64,000 nucleotides of DNA from Anodontia alba (GCA_964016985.1 OZ024828.1:12428610-12492609), one strand, 5' to 3'. Numbered from the stretch's first letter, positions 21,155 through 31,499 are shown. The notes: generated from the letters alone by a model not told the origin. Numbers and translations: made by a program.

Positions 21155-21199
21155 TGCGAACAACGCCAAGATCAGCCTGTACCAGCCGTCTGATCATGT
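21155..21199. repeat. Family C, partial
   Basis: GCGAACAACGCCAAGATCAG with a degraded opposite arm. Confidence 0.4.
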
Positions 21200-21244
21200 C
21201 ATACACTTTCGTAGATATATTCTACAGTAGGCATTGATTCTGTA

Positions 21245-21320
21245 AGCGGACAACGAAGGCCCTGGTCAGACTGCGCAAATGCACAAATGTGCAGTCCGAT
21301 CCGGGCCTTCGTTGCCCGCT
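21245..21320. repeat. Family C hairpin, GGCCC subtype
   Basis: GCGGACAACGAAGGCCCTGG faces CCGGGCCTTCGTTGCCCGC. Confidence 0.8.
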
Positions 21321-21388
21321 TATGGCATAAGCGCATTTTCCTTTGTTACGCATCGTGCAGCCAGAATATTTCCTATTTTTCCCTACAA

Positions 21389-21524
21389 TCAATCAATCAA
21401 TCATTCAGTCAATCAATAACATTACAGCATATCACATCACATCACACCACAACACAACAACATCGCGTCATATCACATCATATCAATCAATCAGTTAATG
21501 AAAAATCAATCAATCAATCAATCA
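21389..21524. repeat. (AATC)n and CACAT-rich simple repeat
   Basis: Runs of AATC at both ends with ATCACATCAC-type degenerate repeats between them. Confidence 0.85.
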
Positions 21525-21646
21525 AATCATTTTATTTCTTTCTTGCAAGTTCATATATGTTCATAAAATCCTTTGTACGGTTTCCTAAGCTGGTAAATAC
21601 CACCGCTTTCTTTATAATAATAGCGGATTTTATTTCGTAGCTTATT

Positions 21647-21848
21647 TTAACCTTTACAACTCTCTGGGCTAATTCAACAGAGGACAAATTGATGATATTT
21701 TTCTCTTTTTCTTTTTCCAGAAAACAGGATTTAATATTTCATGCAAATTGTAGGAGACAATTTGCATGAAATGTCAAAACCTGTTTTCTGGGGAAAATAT
21801 TTCAATAAGTCGTCTGCTGAAAACTTTACCCAGAATGCTAAGCGTTAA
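21647..21848. mobile_element. Family K MITE
   Basis: TTAACCTTTAC to GCTAAGCGTTAA. Internal palindrome ATTTCATGCAAATTGT facing ACAATTTGCATGAAAT, flanked by AGAAAACAGG/CCTGTTTTCT. Confidence 0.8.
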
Positions 21849-22191
21849 TCTTATATATCCTTTCGTTTTATTCAAACATTTACTTTTCGAATGAAGAACG
21901 TCGCATACAGAGATAAAATATTCGGGTTTTGATCTTTTCACTGGTTAAAGAAGTTTTTCGATGGAAATTTTAACACGATACATTTATATTTTTACCGTTT
22001 TGCTATGACTGAAATAATATGATTGAAGTATAAAAAAGGTTCTTCTTATAAATCAAATGTCTTACCTGTCAATACGTACATATGTGTCTCTCTCAGGTAA
22101 ATCTTAACAAATATGCGAACAAAGGAAGAGGAAGCAAATTTAGACACTCATAAAAGAATGGACCAGAACAGTTTCCTTAAGTAAAATTTTT
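21849..22191. other. No gene recognised
   Basis: AT-rich and unassigned. Confidence 0.4.
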
Positions 22192-22330
22192 ATACTTGGG
22201 TCGCATCAAATGAAAAAGTAACTTTGAACATGTGCAAAGTAACGGATTCACAACCTCTTGCACATGCGCGAAATCTTTAGCTGGCATTTGCTCTCCAACT
22301 AAACATTCTATAGAATCTTATGATTATGTT

Positions 22331-22398
22331 TGCGGACAGCGAAGGTCCTGATCAGACTGCGCGGATGCGCAGGCTGATCTGGGCCTTCGCTGTCCGCA
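22331..22398. repeat. Family C hairpin, GGCCC subtype
   Basis: TGCGGACAGCGAAGGTCC faces GGGCCTTCGCTGTCCGCA. Confidence 0.85.
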
Positions 22399-22859
22399 AA
22401 GTGGCCAAAGAAACGTTTTCCAGTGGTGAAGCCCATTCTAAATTTACCTTAATCTCCACCAAAAATATATATATATTTTCATAATTGAAACTAGATTCCT
22501 ATAGATCTAATTTTCTTATCATTATACTCCTTTATTCTTTTTTTTCTATTTATTTTCTTCTTTCTTTGGCTCTACTTGCGATCGCTCAATGCTTTGTTGA
22601 TTATAAATTAATTTTGTATGCACGTAAACACGCGAACTCGGACTCTCCAGACGCTGTATGTTGTTTGATCTTACATAATTTTATCTTCTTTCTTCTTTCT
22701 GTACTAGCGTCTGGGCAGTCGGAGTTCTAGTGTCTACATAATAATATTTACTCAATGCCATAAACTTTGTATGTTATATTTTGTTTTGGGGAGGACCTTA
22801 TCTAATGTTGTGAGAACTTGTGGTCCAACCCACTTACTATATGAGTATTTGGCAATAAA

Positions 22860-23138
22860 CATCACGAAAACACGCCTATATAATTTTGACCCCCGTAAAC
22901 CCCACTTTTATATAGTAAAACTGGGGTTTACAGGGGTATACATTATTTTTCTTATTTCTGCTCAAAAACATAGATTGTGGGTACTCGTTAGAACCGCCTC
23001 CTCGAGGCGGTTCTAACGAGTACCTACAATTTATGTTTTGAGCAGAAATGTGAAAAATATCACAATTTTTTATCTGAAAATTTTCATTTTTTGGTGGTAA
23101 AATTTTCAGTATATTTGAATAGGCATGTTTTCGTAATG
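22860..23138 (+). mobile_element. Family A, copy 5
   Basis: Near-consensus full copy. The apex is CCTCCTCGAGGCGG. Useful as a reference copy. Confidence 0.9.
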
Positions 23139-23423
23139 ATATGATTAAACTAAACCAAAATATATTGTAAGTACACAGAGTAGGCTCATCTAGCCGATTC
23201 TAATATGTAGCAACAACATACTGTTTTCGCTTAGCGGCAAAAAATTTATTTATCTTATCTGGATACTATACTGACCTAGAGCTCAGCAATATACATGTAG
23301 GTAAAATGATTAACAAAAGTCGGTCATCTATAAAACTTCCTCAAATGGCGAATGGGTATAAGCACTTACATTTTTATTGGTCATGACCTAGCTGGGATTC
23401 CCAGATTTGTAACTGTCGGTTTC

Positions 23424-23594
23424 TAAGAGTATATATCCTAAATATTCATACGGAATCGCAAACAGTGCAGAACCAGATTGAACTGAAGTAGTAGTTTGAT
23501 TGGGGACTATTATATTATTTGTTATTTTGCCAGTAGATCTTAAACACGTCACAAGATACGAGGGAATATCAATAAGTAATCAGCCTACCGAACG
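23424..23594. other. Unassigned, with B-arm fragment
   Basis: GCAAACAGTGCAGAACC near 23459 resembles a family B arm. Sequence from about 23500 (TTGGGGACTATTATATTATT, TTTTGCCAGTA, AAACACGTCAC) recurs at 26460-26580. Confidence 0.5.
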
Positions 23595-23735
23595 ACGGAG
23601 AAACCAAGATAAAGGGCCTATAGCATCATCATAAGGTCAAACCTAGATTGCTGCTGCACAGCCTTTACCCATATTGACAAGATTTGAAACACCAAATTGA
23701 TATGGTTCAACGGGGATTTAGGCTGCGTTCAGAAG
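23595..23735 (+). pseudogene. LINE reverse-transcriptase fragment, second copy
   Basis: Close paralogue of 26590-26725: GAAACCAAGAT, AAAGGGCCTATAGCATC, AAGGTCAAACCTAGATTGC, CTGCACAGCC. In one frame it gives RSNLDCCCT, matching RSNLDYCCTA in the other copy. It keeps the uninterrupted join GATATGGTTCAACG that family A copy 8 occupies at 26726. Confidence 0.6.
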
Positions 23736-23877
23736 TGCACACTTCTACATTTGGCCATTAAAATACACCGGAAATAGTGACTTCGAGCATGTGCAAAATG
23801 TGCGTAATTACATCCTCATGCACATGCGCGAAGTCTTCTCCGGGCATTTTCCCTCCATCGAAATGTTCTATAGTATC

Positions 23878-24153
23878 CATCACGAAACTTGCCTATATAA
23901 TTTTGACCCCCTTAAACCCCACTTTTATATAGTAAAACTGGGGTTTACAGGGATATGCATTATTTTCTTTCTTTCTGCTCAAAAACATAGATTGTGGGTA
24001 CTCGTTAGAACCGCCTCGGCGAGGCGGTTCTAACGAGTATCATAATCTATGTTTTGAGCAGAAATATGAAAAAATATGAGAGTTTTTTATCTGAAAATTT
24101 TCAGTTTTTTAGGTGAAATTTTCTATAATTTGAATAGGCATGTTTTCGTAATG
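23878..24153 (+). mobile_element. Family A, copy 6 (empty site known)
   Basis: Inserted between CTATAGTATC and TATGATTCTG. The paralogous empty site at about 22310-22325 reads CTATAGAATCTTATGATTATG. No duplicated flank is seen. Confidence 0.9.
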
Positions 24154-24165
24154 TATGATTCTGTT

Positions 24166-24233
24166 TGCGGACAGCGAAAGTCCTGATCAGACCGCGCGGA
24201 TGCGTAGCCTGATCTAAGCCTTTCTTGTCCGCA
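24166..24233. repeat. Family C hairpin
   Basis: TGCGGACAGCGAAAGTCC faces AAGCCTTTCTTGTCCGCA. Paralogue of 22331-22398. Confidence 0.8.
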
Positions 24234-24466
24234 TATGCCCGAAGAAACGTTTTCGCGTGACCGGCTCATTTTAAGGTTATCTTAAGCTCCACCAAAATAT
24301 GTTGTAGGTGGACACAGTCGCCACATCTAGACGGTTCTAATGTGCAGTCACAACATACTTTGTTTTCGCTTATCGGTAAAAGAATTAGTTATCTTACCTG
24401 GATACTTGACCGATCTAGAGCTCATTAATATAGGAAAAAAGATAAATAAAAGTCAGTCATCCATAA

Positions 24467-24744
24467 CATTACGAAAACACGCCTATTCAAATATATAGAA
24501 AATGTTTCCTCCAAAAATTTAAAATTTTCAGATAAAAAACTGTGATATTTTTCATATTTCTGCTCAAAACATAGATTGTGGGTACTCGTTAGAACCGCCT
24601 CGGCGAGGCGGTTCTAACGAGTACCCACAATCCATGTTTTGAGCAGAAATAAGAAAAATAACTTGTACCCTTGCAAACCCCAGTTTTACTATATAAAAAT
24701 GGGGTTTAAGGGGGTCAAAATTATATAGGTATGTTTTCGTGATG
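24467..24744 (-). mobile_element. Family A, copy 7 (empty site known)
   Basis: Lies between GTCATCCATAA and AACTTCCTCAAATGG. The empty paralogue at about 23325-23345 reads GTCATCTATAAAACTTCCTC. Confidence 0.9.
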
Positions 24745-24829
24745 AACTTCCTCAAATGGCGAATGGGCATAAGCACTTTTATATTTATTGACCATGACCT
24801 AGCTGGAACTCCCAGGTTTGTAACTGTCG

Positions 24830-25084
24830 CAGTAGACTAGCTCCTAGACCTTGATGCCATGTTTTATCACTCCTTACTATTAGCTGATTCAAATTAATGT
24901 ATGACATCTTGTATAGCCAGTCTCTAATAGTTGGTCTCTGACAAGATCTTCAAGATTAGTTGCTGCTATCAAAGAGGTGAGGCAAGCAATAAGTAGTAGA
25001 CGGCCCTCAGTTCATTTAGTAAATTAATAATTATAACTGATTGATGAGAATAATATTGATATCCGACTAGTAGCTAGTCTACTG
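24830..25084. mobile_element. 255-bp MITE with 13-bp TIR CAGTAGACTAGCT
   Basis: A perfect 13-bp inverted repeat at the ends. A second copy lies at 49914-50126 with shared interior CTAGACCTTGATG, TGTATAGCCAGTCTCTAAT and AATATTGATATCCGACTAG. No target duplication recognised. Confidence 0.85.
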
Positions 25085-25123
25085 TTGCAGTAAAACAATT
25101 ACCGTATTATATCAGTTACAGTT

Positions 25124-25360
25124 ATTTTTTTTTTTTTTGTAATTTATTTTTTATTATCACACTTTGTACAAAGCAATATATAACAAAACAGTTTCCAACA
25201 AAGAAGAAAAAGAAAAAGACACACATACGCACACACACACACAAAAAAGCAAATGCGCAATACATTTGCTGAATATAGTAGAGTCATATAACTTATAAAA
25301 ACATCTATAATAATGCTATGTATAAAGCCTTATACAATGTATAATAATAAATAAATTAGT

Positions 25361-25459
<99 letters not shown>

Positions 25460-25880
25460 TGCTGCACTGGTCATTCTTACCTCTTTTAAAGAACTTCTAA
25501 AACAGTTTTCCATTTGTTTTCGAAAAGGTCAAGCTTGTCATGTATTAAGGCTATCTCTTTCGCTATCTGGATCCTATATGAAAGGTAACGCTGGAAATGA
25601 CCTAATGTAGGGATAGTCTTTCGGTGCTTACTTAAAAATATAAAATATTTTGCTTGAAACAAAATAAAATTTATCCCTTGTATACCCTTATTGCCAAATT
25701 TGTGGCACAACCCAAAAACTATTGTCTTGAAATTTACATCACTGATACTTTGGCAGTGTTGACGAAACCTTGATATTGAGATCCTGTATGCACTCCCAAA
25801 ACAGATGAGCAATAGTTTCTATTTCCTTATTGCAGAAATCACAGAGTGTTGAACTAACTAACCGGTATTTAGCTAAAAAC
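25124..25880 (-). pseudogene. 5'-truncated LINE with poly(A) tail and target duplication
   Basis: On the minus strand a zinc-finger stretch LCDFCNKEIETIAHLFWEC matches the zf-RVT (CxxC...H...C) region at the C-terminus of non-LTR reverse transcriptases. After a frameshift it continues in the 25486-25812 frame with NFKTIVFGL, INFILFQAKYFIFLSKHRK and IAKEIALIHDKLDLFENKW, also typical of that end. The 3' UTR contains a microsatellite, then AATAAAAAATAAATTAC and an A-tail (T-run at 25125-25138). TCAGTTACA flanks it at 25112-25120 and 25881-25889. The insertion point is the outer edge of the family E element. Clade unresolved. Confidence 0.8.
25361..25457. repeat. (TG)n(GA)n compound microsatellite
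   Basis: About 32 TG units followed by about 15 GA units, inside the 3' UTR of the LINE copy. Confidence 0.95.
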
Positions 25881-25885
25881 TCAGT

Positions 25886-26204
25886 TACATTTGACTCTCG
25901 CTATCTCGACCTCGCTTATCTCGAATAACCGCTTATTTCGAAGTGAAAATCTTGTCCCTGCCTAAACATGAAAATCTAACCAACAGGTGAAAAATATTGT
26001 GAAAAAGAGGAGCAATTTCTCCTCTTTTTCACAATATTTTCAATATATCTCTAACTTCAATAGTACAATTACATATATATTTGTTTAATGTGGTTGTTCG
26101 AATTATTTTTTCCTCAGTTCTGCAAATCTGATATGTCGAGGTACTGATATCTCGAAGTTTTACAGAGAGTCCCTTTGAATTCGAGATAACGAGAGTCGAC
26201 TGTA
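25886..26204. mobile_element. Family E pogo/Tigger-like MITE
   Basis: Left TTTGACTCTCGCTATCTCGA, right TCGAGATAACGAGAGTCGAC then TGTA. The central hairpin is ATTGTGAAAAAGAGGAG facing CTCCTCTTTTTCACAAT. TA at the outer edges and a CAGT-type start in the sister copy (38227-38550) fit pogo/Tigger elements. The left end is altered by the adjoining LINE insertion. Confidence 0.8.
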
Positions 26205-26229
26205 TTTAACACGGTTTTATAAGAGTATA

Positions 26230-26455
26230 TACAGTATAACCTCAATGGCTCGAACACGGATGGCTCGTTTACCGTGGATGATTCGAACTCTTTTTTCAGT
26301 CCCTACAAAATTCTTCCAATAGCTCAAGAAAACAAATATTTAGGGATTTTTTCTTATTTTATTATGGAATGCGATTCTAATGAGTACACACAACATACAA
26401 TTCCATAATAAAATAAGAAAAAAAAAATCCGTAAATATTTGTTTTCTTGAGCTAT
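26230..26455 (+). mobile_element. Family D pogo-like MITE, 3'-truncated
   Basis: TACAGTATAACCTCAATGG and GGATGGCTCGTTTACC at the left; GCTCAAGAAAACAAATATTT is repeated inverted near 26440. The apex keeps only TGCGATTCTAATGAGTAC. The right third is missing. Confidence 0.8.
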
Positions 26456-26589
26456 TGTTTGATTAGGGACAATTATATCAGTTCTTATTTTGCCAGTATC
26501 GTATCTTAAACACGTCACACGATAAAAGGACATATCAATAAATAACCAGCCAACCCTACCGAACGAGACAGATCTTTTCATTTTCTATG
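26456..26589. other. Repeat shared with about 23500-23594
   Basis: TTTTGCCAGTATCGTATC, AAACACGTCACACGATA and CAGCCAACCCTACCGAACGA recur at about 23520-23600 just upstream of the sister LINE fragment. Possibly more of the same LINE. Confidence 0.5.
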
Positions 26590-26725
26590 TAAAGTAAGCA
26601 ATCTGAGACAAACTAGAGAAGAAACCAAGATCAAGGCCTATAGCACCATGGTAAGGTCAAACCTAGATTACTGCTGCACAGCCTAGAACCCATATTAACA
26701 AGATTTAAAACAACACATTTAAATG
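26590..26725 (+). pseudogene. LINE reverse-transcriptase fragment, part 1
   Basis: The frame reads NLRQTREETKIKAY and STMVRSNLDYCCTA, stop, NPY. This matches the xxAYxTLVRPxLEYxxxVWxPY block near the end of jockey/CR1-type reverse transcriptase, with the Trp codon mutated to a stop. It continues at 27149 after a family A copy. Confidence 0.65.
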
Positions 26726-27003
26726 TATTACGAAAACACGCCTATTCAAATATACTGAAAATTTTACCGCCAAGAAACGAAAGTTTTCAGATAAAAAATT
26801 CTGATATTTTTCATATTTCTGCTCAAAACATAGATTGTGAGTACTCGTTAGAACCGCCTTGACGAGGCGGTTCTAACGGGTACCCACAATCTATGTTTTT
26901 GAGCAGAAATAAAAAAAATAATGTATACCCTGTAAACCCAAGTTTTACTATATAAAAGTGGGGTTTAAGGGGGTCAAAATTATATAGGCATGTTTTCGTG
27001 ATG
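26726..27003 (-). mobile_element. Family A, copy 8 (inside LINE fragment)
   Basis: Starts TATTACGAAAACACGCC, ends GTTTTCGTGATG. It sits between TTTAAATG and GTTCAACG. The sister LINE fragment has TTGATATGGTTCAACG, showing the empty site. Confidence 0.9.
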
Positions 27004-27148
27004 GTTCAACGAATACATAGGCTTTCAGAAGTTCAAAATACTCGCGATTGGTTTGCCTTAGACCTCTGCTCCTGTTGGCGTTCATCATGAGGTACACTGA
27101 TCGAGGCTAAAACATTAACTATTATTTTATTTTTTCTGAACGCAGCCC
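27004..27148. other. LINE-associated, undefined
   Basis: Starts with GTTCAACG shared with 23710. No clear frame. It separates the two reverse-transcriptase blocks. Confidence 0.4.
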
Positions 27149-27270
27149 AGAACGCTTTATAACTAAAAGATACAGGAATACAGGCAGCGTTAAGGACATA
27201 GCCAGCCATCTTGGACGGGAGTCACTTGAAATAAGAAGAACAAAGCTGCAACTCATTGTGGTCTTCAAGC
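27149..27270 (+). pseudogene. LINE reverse-transcriptase fragment, part 2
   Basis: One frame reads PERFITKRYRNTGSVKDIA then SHLGRESLEIRRTKLQLIVV and FK. This is the RxxRFxxxxYxxxxSVxxxLxxLxxxSLxxRR block that follows the VWxPY block in jockey/CR1 reverse transcriptases. Confidence 0.7.
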
Positions 27271-27283
27271 TTTGATGCAGATT

Positions 27284-27320
27284 TTTTGTGGCGTCTGATC
27301 TTGGTCTGCACTGTTTGTCA
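27284..27320. repeat. Family B right arm only
   Basis: GTGGCGTCTGATCTTGGTC and TGCACTGTTTGTCAATG. Confidence 0.6.
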
Positions 27321-27895
27321 ATGTCATTATATAGGACGCTTTAGGCGTGAAAAATAGCCGATGAGCCTTTTTTTCCGACAAGTACAAGTTTAGCGTTTGA
27401 AAAAGTATAGACACTAAGACAGTAATCTTTTGGCATTACTAAATATTGTATGAGCATATTCGCGAAACTTGAAATTGTCCAAAAAATGAAATACAGGATT
27501 TCATTTTTTTTATGTTTAACATATAAAACAGAAGCCATGAATAGAATAAATAATTATGAAACTGGACTGTCGTCTCTAGTGCATTTTAATCATTTGTTCT
27601 TCGTGAATCTGATCAACATGGCCGGTATTTTCAGTCGTACCGAACAGCTACGGTTCCTTCAGGGCTTTGATTTCATCTGTGCGAAAAGTGTTGCGATTGA
27701 AACCCTCCGCACAGGTTAAAAATCAATTTCTATATAAATCAGCATTATTCGAAAATTCAAATTATTTGATGATGCTACTGCTGATGATGATAATGATTTG
27801 GTGTTTCACGTCTCTGCCAACGTCATTAAAGTCATGTCGGGAAAATGGAAGAATGATAATAAGGGGCTCTATGTAAAGAAGCGCCGTACAGTCTT
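27321..27895. other. No gene recognised
   Basis: Overlapping short frames on both strands without recognisable motifs. Confidence 0.4.
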
Positions 27896-27901
27896 GAGCT
27901 G

Positions 27902-27969
27902 AATTCCGCCTTTTACGGGATTCGAACACTGGACCTCGTGACCTGAAGTCTAGAGTGCTAACTACTCGG
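27902..27969 (-). repeat. tRNA-derived SINE head (fragment)
   Basis: On the minus strand: CCGAGTAGTTAGCAC resembles an A box, and GTGTTCGAATCC a B box. The trailing GGCGGAATTCAGC is shared with 39803-39877. The acceptor stem is not preserved. The adjacent family A copy lacks its left terminus. Confidence 0.55.
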
Positions 27970-28234
27970 TCTATAAAATTTTGATCCCTTTAAACCCCAC
28001 TTTTATATAGTAAAACTGGGGCTTACAAGGGTATACATTATTTTTCTTATTTCTGCTCAAAACATAGATTGTGGGTACTCGATAGAACCGCCTCACCGAG
28101 GCGGTTCTAACGAGTACCCATAATCTATGTTTTGAGCAGAAATATGAAAATTATCAAAGTTTTTTTTATCTGAAAATTTTCAGTTTTTGGAGGTGAAATT
28201 TTCTATATATTTGAATAGGCGTGTTCTTGTAATG
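27970..28234 (+). mobile_element. Family A, copy 9, left terminus missing
   Basis: Starts at TATAAAATTTTGATCCC. The first ~17 bp are absent where it meets the SINE head. Apex CCTCACCGAGGCGG. Confidence 0.85.
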
Positions 28235-28541
28235 AACATTTAATCATTTCACTAGATAAGCCTCAGCAATTATTTTATGGATTTGCACGGTACGTTCTGT
28301 GGTTCGATCATTTAGTATTTCTACAGTAACATCTACGTGTATTCGGAACTAGCTTAATTTCATTGTTAGAGAAAATACATATTGATCTCTTTCCGCTTTC
28401 ACATTTCCCAAGACAATTTCTAAATGACAGTTTTAGCCTTTAGATGCAACTGCTCGCCCTTAGGATATACTATATATTATTGATGTGTTGTATAAACTAA
28501 CAAGACAAATTATTTAGACGTAAACGTCTAAGTACCGGCGC
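28235..28541. other. No gene recognised
   Basis: AT-rich and unassigned. Confidence 0.4.
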
Positions 28542-28821
28542 AAATTTTGTTCACCACCAAAAATGAAAAAAAATGAGATAAAAAAATTCTGATATTTTTC
28601 ATATTTCTTTTCAAAACATAGATTGTGGGTACTCGTTAGAACCGCCTCACAGAGGCGGTTCTAACGAGTACCAACAATGTGAGGCGGTTCTAACGAGTAC
28701 CCACAATCTATGTTTTTAAGCAGAAATAAGAAAAAAAATGGACACCCCTGTAAACCCCAGTTTTACTATATAAAAGTGGGGTTTAAGGGGGTCAAAATTA
28801 TAAAGGTACGTTTTCGTGATG
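28542..28821 (-). mobile_element. Family A, copy 10, duplicated apex
   Basis: Left terminus absent. GAGGCGGTTCTAACGAGTAC is present twice around 28651-28699, a tandem repeat of the right hairpin arm. Confidence 0.85.
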
Positions 28822-28824
28822 AGT

Positions 28825-28965
28825 TCTTAGAAAATTCTTCCGATAGCTCAAAGATACAAATATTTCGGGATATTTCAGGAAAACCTTTTTATTTCATCAT
28901 GAAACTGTATGCTGGCGTACTCATTAGAATCGCCTTTATTCGAACATACATTTTCGCTTGACACG
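28825..28965 (+). mobile_element. Family D fragment
   Basis: AATTCTTCCGATAGCTCAA, ATACAAATATTTCGGGAT and the left apex arm GTACTCATTAGAATCGCC. The right arm is lost. It begins 3 bp after family A copy 10. Confidence 0.65.
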
Positions 28966-29038
28966 TATAATTTAGAGTTGTGTAACAGAGTTTGGTTAAA
29001 TAGCCACGAATCAACGGTATGGCTCGACACATAACACC

Positions 29039-29290
29039 CATCACGAAACATGCATATACACTTTTGACCCCCTTCAACTCCACTTTTATATATATTATTT
29101 TTCTTATTCCTGCTCAAAAACATAGATTGTGGGTACTCTTTAGAACCGCCTCGCAGATGCGGTTCTAACGAGTACCCACAATCTATGTTTTGAGTAGAAA
29201 TATGAAAAATATCTGAGGTTTTTATCTGAAAATTTTCAGTTTTTGGAGGTGAAATTTACTATATATTTGAATAGGCGTGTTTTTGTAATG
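29039..29290 (+). mobile_element. Family A, copy 11, internal deletion
   Basis: Intact termini. The AACCCCA internal arm is deleted (about 25 bp). Apex CCTCGCAGATGCGG. Confidence 0.85.
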
Positions 29291-29845
29291 ATTTGCATTC
29301 TTTGTAATCAGAGTTATTCTAAATTTCGAAGTGAAAATAATTGTACTTTAGAGTAAGATGATAGATTATAAATACGCGTAATTTCTATATTTTGCAATTT
29401 CCAATCGATACGTTTGTATTCTGAAGAACTAGCGAAAATAATATTGTTACCTGGTTCATGTAGGAAAGAACTCCGCATTATAGCGCAGTCTTATCATAGT
29501 CTAATGGGTTTATTAAAGATTATTCCATATGTTTTATACACAAACTGTTTATTCTGCAAAACAATTAACTGCCATGCCACGCCCTGCAGTTCTGAAAATC
29601 GATTCCATCACATAGAAATGAAACGCGCGGTGAAAAAGCTACCTTTGAAATAAGATATTGTTGTTGAAATTTATTTCGCCTTCTATTAGAAAAAAAAATT
29701 GTCAAGTTTATATTCTTATTCTTATACGACCTCATGAAGTCATTAATTAGCCTACCGAACATCAGGCTTGGCAAGCCAGAGCTACACAGGTTGCTCACTT
29801 TTGTAACTGGGTGCGGACTGACAGTCTGTATTCCATATATTGACG
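29291..29845. other. No gene recognised
   Basis: Short frames on both strands (29414-29653, 29565-29798) without recognisable motifs. Confidence 0.4.
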
Positions 29846-30037
29846 TTTACCACTTTCCGAGCAAATTCAGCAGACGACAAATTGACGATATTTGTATTTT
29901 TTATTTCCTGAAAATAAGATCTGACTTTGCTAGGGAGACAATTTGCATAAAATGTCAGATGCTATTTTCAGGAAAATAAGAGAAAAAGTGTATGACTTTG
30001 TCGTCTGCTGAAAATTACCCAGCATGCTAAGGGTTAA
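29846..30037. mobile_element. Family K MITE
   Basis: The left end is degraded (TTTACCACTTTCCG). CAGCAGACGACAAATTG faces TTTGTCGTCTGCTG, and the right end is GCTAAGGGTTAA. Confidence 0.75.
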
Positions 30038-30334
30038 AATGATAATGGTTGCAGATAGCAGTGAGTGAACGCATCAGATGAAATAGGAAACTTCATAATG
30101 GAAAATTGTGTTTCGTACACGCTTGACCTCATGGTATTGCATTGTGAGACTGATACGTCATTTCCGGATGGCATGACAACGTTGGGCCAGCGTTGGCTAA
30201 TGGTGGTGCAGTTGTTGGAATGTCCATCATTTAGTCTACGACAATTTTCAACTGTCAAGCAGTCGCTAATGCTGAGCGACTGTCACGGGACTTACATGTG
30301 ATACTCTTGGTAGATTTTCCGCCATTTTTCTTTT

Positions 30335-30368
<34 letters not shown>

Positions 30369-30640
30369 AAGGGAGACATCTTTTCTGACTTCTTGTTTGT
30401 TCTCTTGCATACTACATGTAATATTCATTATGAAAAGCAACTCTTAAAGGAAAGAAATTTCTCCCAATTGATAACGTTGATAATGTCGTGGCGACGTCAA
30501 AACGACGTAGTTGCGACGTTGTGGGTTTGCTGTGTATTAAATGAGAACTGCGAAAATTGCTGTTAGGTAGGCGTTGCTTTAACATAGGCCCATCTGAGCT
30601 TTCGCAATTAAAACTGATACGCTACATGTATATGAACCTG
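30038..30640. other. No gene recognised
   Basis: Holds a T-run at about 30335-30366 and an ACGACGT-rich fragment at 30488-30520 resembling the arms of the element at 53147-53263. Confidence 0.45.
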
Positions 30641-30766
30641 TTTTCGCTTGATCCACATTACGTAAATACTCGGATAATCCCGTTTTCGCTTGATCAACAT
30701 TACGTAAATACTCGGATAATCCCGTTTTCGCTTGATCCACATTACGTAAATACTCGGACACCTCAA
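30641..30766. repeat. 42-bp tandem repeat, 3 copies
   Basis: The unit contains TTTTCGCTTGATCCACATTA then CGTAAATACTCGGATAATCC. Only one or two substitutions separate the copies. Both strands are open through it because 42 is divisible by three (14-residue repeats). Confidence 0.9.
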
Positions 30767-30779
30767 GGATAATGGATAC

Positions 30780-31100
30780 TCTACCTCACTTTTGAAAAGG
30801 AGTCTACTCTAAAAGGAAAGGAGTCTAAGGGAAAAGGGATCTACCCTAAAAGAAAAGGGCTCATAAAAAAAAAGGTCTATTCTGAAAGGAAAGGGGTCAT
30901 AAAAAAAACGGGATCTATTCTAAAAGGAAAATGGTCATTAGGAAAAGGGTCGTACTAGAAACGGAAAAAAGGTCATGAAGAAAAGGGTCTACTCTAAAAG
31001 GAACGGGGTAGTAAGGAAAATGGGTAAACTCTAAAAGGAAAGAATTTGCTCCCCGTGGGAGCAAATTCTCTCCTTTTAGAGTAGACCCATTTCCAGGTGG
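30780..31100. repeat. Purine-rich AAAAGG tandem repeat ending in a hairpin
   Basis: About ten degenerate ~30-bp units with TCTACTCTAAAAGGAAAGG. At the end, AAAGGAAAGAATTTGCTCC faces GGAGCAAATTCTCTCCTTTT (about 31035-31078). Confidence 0.8.
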
Positions 31101-31300
31101 GACTGATGTGTAGAAAAGCGGACAGAAATTCACAAATGTTCTTTCCCATGTAAAATATGGCCGAGACTGTACCAAAGGTACCCAGTCTCCTTATTAATAT
31201 TTTAGCGTTCGTACATGAATATCATATTTTAAGCATGTAGACTAGACTTATAACTAAGTAGGTGACGCTCTACAATATGTTCACGTATTTTCTAACAATG
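31101..31300. other. No gene recognised
   Basis: Includes a small hairpin AGACTGTACC/GGTACCCAGTCT near 31155. Confidence 0.4.
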
Positions 31301-31482
31301 TTAACCCTTATCATGATGAATAGATTAAGATGCCACGCCCATTTATTATTTTCAGCAAATCAGATTACTTGATCCAGGTTGCTGATACAAACTCACATAC
31401 TGAATTGTAAACAGTGCAGATCCAGATCAGTTGAACTGATCTGGATCTACAATGTTTGCAAGAGCAGAGCATATCCGGTTAA
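31301..31482 (-). mobile_element. TTAA-type shell with B core (CAGTTG subtype)
   Basis: TTAACCCTTATC at the left, CCGGTTAA at the right. The interior is the inverse of 58308-58522 (shares AATCAGATTACTTGATCCAG). The B core is at 31408-31460 with apex ATCAGTTGAACTGAT. Confidence 0.75.
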
Positions 31483-31499
31483 CTTTGGCAAGACTGGCT

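Larger units (their letters stand above)
22192..23423. repeat. Segmental duplication, copy 1
   Basis: Paralogous to 23742-24834. Shared blocks include GCACATGCGCGAARTCTT, TTGCGGACAGCGAA, GAGCTCAGCAATATA and TCCTCAAATGGCGAATGGG. This copy carries an extra ~700 bp at about 22460-23160 that includes a family A element. It lacks the two family A insertions found in the other copy. Confidence 0.85.
23742..24834. repeat. Segmental duplication, copy 2
   Basis: Paralogous to 22192-23423. Contains two family A insertions (23878-24153 and 24467-24744) absent from the matching points of copy 1. Confidence 0.85.
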
